From Euborellia annulipes (taxonomy: Eukaryota > Arthropoda > Insecta > Dermaptera > Anisolabididae), in assembly GCA_023213315.1 (NCBI GenBank), contig JAKCPI010031695.1, forward strand, positions 124,001 through 188,000: a stretch of DNA of 64,000 nt, written 5' to 3'. How positions within the stretch are numbered: position 1 is the first letter of the stretch; each line of letters opens with the position of its first letter. The notes under the pieces were generated by a model that saw only the letters and a program-made list of their open reading frames with translations, was not told the DNA's origin and did not search any database. This document shows, in pieces, positions 60,701 through 64,000 of this stretch. Made by a program: the position numbers and the translations under genes.

Positions 60701-63700
60701 TATTAACTCACAAGAAGGTCGATGGAAATGAGGCGAAGTCGGAGGTTTGTCGTAAGGGTCGATCGGCCGTTTGAGATATCCATGTGCTGGCTCTTCGGTT
60801 AGATAACTGTAGGTGTAAATCCGGCTGATGTCTTCGGGGTATGTGCCTTTGTATTCTCGAAGTATTAATCCGGGACTTGCTGTGCGCTGTATGTATTGAA
60901 GGAATTATAATATAAATCAATTAAGATACAAGTTAAAATATTTATTATATTCATAAATTAAATAGAGATAATATTTAAATTATTGTTAATGATACTTGAA
61001 AGATTTATTTATTTTTATAAGTGAACATATGGAGAAAATGTATGAAAAAAATTTGGATATTAATATTTGGCAAATAATTAGTCTTCCCAGATATTCTTGA
61101 TGATGAGTCGATGAGTCATCACTACCCGGGATCTTCAGCTTATCCGGGTCCTGTTGTCCCATAATGGCTTGAGTTCCCGGGTGGCAGAGACATTCAACAC
61201 ATTAAAAAAAATCTCTTAAGTAAAAAATTTATTTAACAAGTCCGAGCGAGGTTTTATTAATGTTTATATAAAAATAATTGGTTTAAAATAATAATAGTTA
61301 GTGGGTAGTAAACTTTGGAGGAAAAAATAAAATAAAATCATGCATAAAAATATGCTTTAATTAAAAATTAAAAAATTATTTACGTAGCTCGCTCATTCAA
61401 CAAAAAAAAGAAAAAGAAATTGAATTTTTAAAAGATAAGTTTGGGAAAGTATGTATAACGCTGAATGGAAGTTTTTTTAATGAAAGTGGAGCTTATAAAA
61501 AAGGATATTCAAACAGGTGTCTTTTTTTCACCATTTCTAAAACTTAAAGATAAAGCACAAGTCAAGTATAATATTCATTTATGATCCTTCAAGTCTCACA
61601 AATGGGAATATTAAAGATTAAAAGAAAAAAAAAGAAAAAGGGAATGAATTGGGTAAAAAAAAAAAAAAAAAAAAAATAGAATAATTCAAAGGAAATTTTG
61701 AATATGTCAATATTTAAGAATTTAATTAAATTAAGGGCTTTGGAGAAATAATAATAATCGTTATAGGCAAAACTAAGATAAATAAATTGATTAACAACTT
61801 GTATGAAATATTTTCAGAAGAAATATAAAAAAGCAAACAAATCTCACCTTGCGATTTAAGCTATTGTATGGACTATAGAGAGAACCATTGAGGCTTGGGG
61901 AACGTGAACGAACCGAAAACTGTGGAAATCAAACAACAACAAAGCACAACTTAGCCACAACATTCATGCTATGAAATAATGAAAAATAAATAAATAAATA
62001 AAAATAAAATAAAAAAATGTTATAAAATAACTTTGATCTTGGGTGTAAAACAAATTGCAACATGCTATCTAAGTGGTGGGGGGATAAGGTAAACGTTTGT
62101 GGATGAGACCTGTATTTCGCTCATAGCTGAAGAACTCATACGATCATGATCGGTCCTGGAAGTTCCATCGAGAGCATCAGTGGCAGTGGAATGGCCATTT
62201 TCACCGCCTGTTCCGTTGAGCACGGCTCCATTTTCTGTAGGTCCTGGTCCACAGCGAGGATGCCAGATGGCAGTTCCTTGGAGATAGAAAAAAAATATTT
62301 TATTTATGAATTGAGAAGGAAAATTATAAAAAATTTAAATGAAAAAAAATCTATGATAGATGAATAAAATGAAATTTTAAAAAAATCTTACAACATTCCT
62401 CTTTGAAAATAAAATCATATGAAATTACAGATAATTAATATTTACTAGGGCCTATATCAAATAGCTAAAAAGATATGGATGCCACTTATAGGTAGGATAT
62501 ACTGAGTAAAAATCGATAGATCCATGGTTTGACTCCCGGAGACACCCCTATCTTTTGCGGTAGATCGATTTAGTAAATATTAATTATTTTAATTTTCTTC
62601 ACTAACCGTTAATTATTTATATATCTATTGAGAGTCCAGGCATTCTTATTTAAGCCATTTGGAATCCAAATGGCTTAAATAAAATCATCGGACTGCCTGG
62701 GATCCGAGCTTGCGACCCTTGGTATAAAAGGCCAGTAGGCTAACCCTCACACCAAGCCCGAGGGCAATTATATAATTAATTGGCGTGAAATTCTAAAATT
62801 TTCCCACCTTATCATAAACAGTTTAAATAATTATTAAAGTTTTAACAATTAAAAGAAATATAATAGAATTTTAATATTTTAATTTGTGGATCTTAAATAG
62901 TTGTTTAATCAGAGAGGAAAATCAAGAAACAAAAAAACAAAAAGTATAATAGAAATATTTAAAGTAGGGCTGTAAATAAATAATTAGATAACAAAAGTAT
63001 AATTATATGAAATAAACATTATATTTATCTATAATTATAAAATAAAGAGAAATTGTTCTGAAAAAAATGTTACTATTTAACTAAGCACTTACTGAGACAG
63101 GTCTAATGAAGTAAGACAAACTGAGGAGGATCGAGTCACATGAAAATAATGCGTCCCAGTTTGCGTTACTTCAAAGAGATACATGGCAAGCGTATTTTTA
63201 CTATGTGATGAGAATCGTCCTGTCAGCCTCAGTGTGCGCTTAGCTTTAAAATTATCATTCTATTCGCTATTCGTTCCGTTATTTTTAGTTAGGTGTAGCG
63301 AATTCTCAAATTCGTTACACTTGTGTCTCACGAACAAAAACAATTCAAATTTAGAGTACATACCGAACTGTTAGTAATGAAATTTACTTATACGATTTTT
63401 TTTTTAAGCTCTCTTTCGGCATCGAAGGCCATTTAGACCCCGTCTCTATTTATTTCAATTGGAATGGTAGCCAAAACAATTGAAATAAATTTTTGTCGTA
63501 TGAGACGGGATGCGAAACCTTGACCTTTGGAAGTCAATGCTCTACCTCTGAGCCATAGGTCAAGGGCTAAGAAAATTTTAATAAATACGGAATTTAAAAT
63601 ACCAGCCAGGGGAGCATAATATGGTCAGTTAAGCTTTTTTTTTAACAATTTTAAAATAAAAAGATTATGTAAAAAATATATACCTTGCAAATACATTTCC

Positions 63701-64000
63701 TCTCCATCACCAAAAGGATCTCCACATTTGGTACATCTAGCGCAAGTCGGATGAAAATGATGTTTATCACCGGCTTGAAGAACTTTTCCGCTAATAAATC
63801 GCTGACAATAAGCACATCTAACTCCAAATTGTTTTTGATAATCCTTTTCGCAATAGGGAATGCCGTCTCTGTTAAAAGAGAAAATCCATTAAATATATAG
63901 AAATATAATAAATAAATTCCAATGAGATAATAGAATAAAAAAAATAAATAAATAAAAAGGTAAAACAGGTGTAAATCACTTACTTTCCCATGTATTCACC
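46239..64000 (-). CDS. Actin-binding LIM protein (abLIM / Unc-115 family), 3' part, 5' end outside window
   Basis: Role (family knowledge): LIM domains plus an F-actin-binding villin headpiece link signalling to the actin cytoskeleton in neurites and muscle. Exons in transcript order: 64000-63984 (partial), 63868-63684, 62276-62110, 61919-61848, 60886-60712, 60531-60487, 58899-58666, 58496-58131, 57353-57237, then 55684-55587 or 55335-55232, 50846-50780, 48610-48570, 47767-47567, 46352-46239. All are GT-AG and phase-consistent, giving 634 residues in the window with the second alternative exon. The last LIM domain shows CAYC, HFHPTC, CTKC and WHPRC zinc-ligand pairs. The middle has abLIM signatures (RTASPGLILREYKG, HFHRPS, YPYTDP/RRRWSDTYKG, LRYESPVNA). 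The end is a headpiece (YPYHLLQ ... MPQWRRNDLKRRVKLF). Introns carry many fold-back elements. The gene is clearly abLIM/Unc-115-like; upstream LIM domains are not in the window. Confidence 0.92.
46905..46998 (+). repeat. tRNA-headed SINE (S2), head and start of body
   Basis: CTTGGTGTATTTGCTAGCGT and GTCGCGGGTTCGGATCCCAG are the A- and B-box-like segments; GTAGTCCGATTATTACATTA follows. Located between the abLIM headpiece exons. Confidence 0.72.
47280..47512. repeat. Inverted repeat in last abLIM intron
   Basis: About 60-bp arms: GGAAGATTTATTGAAGCTTT ... TATAGGTCAGTTTGGAATAA pairs with TTATTACAAACTGACCTATA ... GAAAGTTTCAATAAATCTTC. The interior is AT-rich. Confidence 0.7.
48570..48610 (-). CDS. 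abLIM 41-nt microexon
   Basis: Acceptor TTGTTTTGCCAG, donor GGGTTG|GTACGT. It restores phase 1 to phase 0 exactly between the 50780-50846 and 47567-47767 exons and encodes ISAGSISEVDRRGL, following ...SGKSD. Without it the headpiece exon would be out of frame. An open reading runs past the donor to a stop about 50 bp on, so intron retention would give a short C-terminus without headpiece. Confidence 0.75.
49388..49686. repeat. Fold-back element F2 in abLIM intron
   Basis: About 140-bp arms: GAGGAATGCAGCCAGTTAGG, AATCAAACTCCTTTATTACA, AGACGTTTCGGCCAATTTTA and their inversions. Each arm carries a GGCCGAAAC(G/A)TC core. Confidence 0.75.
49690..49872. repeat. AATATTGC motif cluster in abLIM intron
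   Basis: About ten copies of AATATTGC or its one-mismatch variants (ACATTGC, CATATTGC) on both strands in 180 bp, spaced irregularly, some as GCAATATTGCTGCAATATTG. It is next to fold-back F2 and is not explained by coding sequence. Confidence 0.6.
51140..51535. repeat. Fold-back element F3 in abLIM intron
   Basis: Outer arms GATTAAAGGTTTCTGTATTT / AGAAACCTTTAATCT and CCAATGAGCAGCAGC / GCTGCTCATTGG; inner CCTCCATTGG copies. Both arms contain CTGATGATGGTCCTATATGC and CCGAA(A/T)CGTC segments. Confidence 0.78.
51704..51734. repeat. TA/AT dinucleotide microsatellites
   Basis: Run of about 15 AT units. Similar tracts: 29574-29608, 38199-38232, 43355-43397 and 44404-44423. A (CA)n tract is at 12891-12921. 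Confidence 0.85.
52497..52735. repeat. Fold-back family F4, copy 1
   Basis: Left CACATTTTGTTATTAATTAT...AAATACTGTACAACGT, right AAATAATCAAAATCAAAATATG. Central inverted CTGACTCAAGTGAACTAACC / GGTTAGTTCACTTGAGTCAG. In an abLIM intron. Confidence 0.76.
53266..53432 (-). repeat. tRNA-headed SINE (family S1) in abLIM intron
   Basis: Nearly identical to the copy at 24940-25118, including the head (CTACACCAAGG on the plus strand) and the GGTCTTTTTCGGCAACGGAG tail. High identity suggests recent activity. Confidence 0.8.
54121..54465. repeat. Fold-back family F4, copy 2
   Basis: Complete ends ATTATTATGGGAATTTTTCA / TTCCCATAATAATAAT; inner GTACAACGTTCCGACT, GCAGTCGTTTTCAAGTACTG and their inverses; the centre has GTTACGTGCAT / ATGCACGTAAC. 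Confidence 0.78.
55232..55335 (-). CDS. abLIM alternative exon B (mutually exclusive with exon A)
   Basis: 104 nt, acceptor CATCCTGCAG and donor TCGGC|GTAAGG; it enters in phase 1 and leaves in phase 0, like exon A. It encodes 35 residues beginning VVSALRHVPKPGYGLAPRSH. It shares VVSxL, PxPGYGL and the following S-T stretch with exon A, so the two arose by tandem exon duplication. Only 251 bp separate them. Confidence 0.85.
55587..55684 (-). CDS. abLIM alternative exon A (mutually exclusive with exon B)
   Basis: 98 nt, acceptor TTGTCCAG and donor CCAT|GTGAGT; it enters in phase 1 and leaves in phase 0. With the preceding G it encodes 33 residues beginning VVSSLHAAPRPGYGLKSST and ending GRNGGPAGLH. 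The tail resembles the SLPGYGRNGLH segment of vertebrate abLIMs. Using both A and B in one mRNA would shift the frame, so only one can be used. Confidence 0.85.
55880..56950. mobile_element. Probable hAT-derived element (GTGGGTCGCGACCC end), interrupted
   Basis: Left end region CCCAAAGTGTGGGTCGCGAC and right end region GGCGACCCGTCTCATCCCAC...CAGCACTG are the paired ends common in hAT elements. A separate MITE (56357-56584) is nested inside, and an inverted pair at about 55970-56010 (AACTGTTGTGTACGATAA) lies near the left end. Confidence 0.45.
56357..56584. mobile_element. hAT-like MITE (CAGGGACGTAGCCA family) in abLIM intron
   Basis: Ends CAGGGACGTAGCCA and TGGCTACGGCCCTA, with a 7/8-matching flanking duplication (TTTGAATA / TTTGAATT). 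Related G-rich pieces with GCGTAGCTAGG or GTAACTAGG ends occur at about 25713-25796, 41811-41952 and 16842-16900. Confidence 0.72.
57529..57719. repeat. Inverted repeat with about 53-bp nearly perfect arms in abLIM intron
   Basis: AACATAGTCTTTAATAAAGG ... GTCACGGCTACTCGAAGATC pairs with GATCTTCGAGCAGCCGTGAC ... CCTTTATTAAAGACTATGTT with one mismatch over most of its length. The loop is about 85 bp, AT-rich. It lies 180 bp from the 57237-57353 exon. Confidence 0.78.
59165..59700. repeat. Fold-back family F4, copy 3 (long centre)
   Basis: Same ends (TATTATTATGGGAGTTTTTA / AAAACTCCTATAATAATA). The centre is enlarged by a further inverted pair: AGCGCCATCTACAGTCATTC and GTTAGACACAATCATC...GCAAG, versus CTTGCTTGTGTCTAAC and GAATGATTGTAGAAGGCGCT. 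Confidence 0.75.
59817..60244. mobile_element. MITE with GGTCGTCCA ends in abLIM intron
   Basis: Inverted ends GGTCGTCCAAATATTACATC / GTAGTATGTGGACGACC bound about 428 bp containing poly-G and poly-C tracts. There is no coding potential. The ends resemble a widespread arthropod MITE type; class not assigned. Confidence 0.6.
62639..62766 (-). repeat. tRNA-headed SINE (S2) in abLIM intron
   Basis: Reverse orientation: GCCATTTGGAATCCAAATGG, ATCATCGGACTGCCTGGGAT, then the head GCGACCCTTGGTATAAAAGG...CTCACACCAAGCCC. Confidence 0.72.
63403..63570 (-). repeat. tRNA-headed SINE (S1 body, different tRNA-like head)
   Basis: The body matches family S1, but the minus-strand head reads TATGGCTCAGAGGTAGAGCA...GACTTCCAAAGGTC, with an anticodon-like TTCC loop similar to tRNA-Gly(UCC). 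It lies in the abLIM intron between the LIM exon and 62276. Confidence 0.7.
63684..63868 (-). CDS. abLIM exon: final LIM domain, first part
   Basis: Starts in phase 2 (completing K of MGK from the partial exon at 63984-64000) and ends in phase 1. It encodes DGIPYCEKDYQ, then CAYC, HFHPTC and CTKC ligand pairs, ending EEMYLQG as in animal abLIM proteins. The last zinc ligands (WHPRC) are on the next exon, 62110-62276. The acceptor is AACAG; the alternative AG two bases on would break the family sequence. Confidence 0.93.

Noticed and set aside
1..64000. CRISPR array, integron or bacterial operon
   Set aside because: No regularly spaced direct repeats and no prokaryotic gene layout; all conserved genes are intron-bearing animal genes.

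Overview
The window is AT-rich eukaryotic nuclear DNA from an invertebrate animal. It has short spliced exons with GT-AG introns, many tRNA-derived SINEs, MITEs and fold-back repeats, and animal-type genes. An arthropod is plausible (short introns, mariner/hAT/Harbinger relics, an Unc-115/abLIM gene), but the species cannot be fixed from the sequence alone. There is no bacterial gene organisation and no CRISPR array, and most open frames are chance reads through repeats.

Three conserved protein genes can be reconstructed exon by exon, all in the right half. (1) 32008-40362, minus strand: VPS51, a GARP/EARP tethering subunit, 14 coding exons, 741 aa, with a probable 5'-UTR intron. (2) 40983-42497, plus strand: CHMP3/VPS24, an ESCRT-III subunit, 5 exons, 224 aa. 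These two are divergent with 620 bp between start codons, so they probably share a promoter region; both act in endosomal/Golgi membrane traffic. (3) 46239 to beyond 64000, minus strand: an actin-binding LIM protein (abLIM/Unc-115), from the last LIM domain to the C-terminal villin headpiece (634 codons here). The 5' part lies outside the window. It has a pair of mutually exclusive exons (55232-55335 and 55587-55684) and a 41-nt microexon. CHMP3 and abLIM are tail to tail, with long AT-rich 3' flanks between them.

The left half (1-31.9 kb) has no gene I can support. It is dense in repeats: several tRNA-headed SINE families, hAT-like MITEs with poly-G tracts and 8-bp target duplications, a repeat that ends in a long hairpin, a roughly 690-bp palindrome, and many inverted-repeat elements. 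A few GC-richer, apparently single-copy islands (about 6.6, 9.4, 16.6, 23.1 and 30.1 kb) look like regulatory DNA or untranslated exons of a gene outside the window. Introns of VPS51 and abLIM carry the same repeats, including an internally deleted mariner, a Harbinger-type MITE with TTA duplications and several large fold-backs.

The least expected observations are: a recurring hammerhead-ribozyme-like core (CTGANGA, one extra base, stem II, GAAAC, RTC, closing stem I) shared by otherwise unrelated fold-back repeats at about ten loci; the mutually exclusive exon pair in abLIM; and a hairpin-terminated repeat family.
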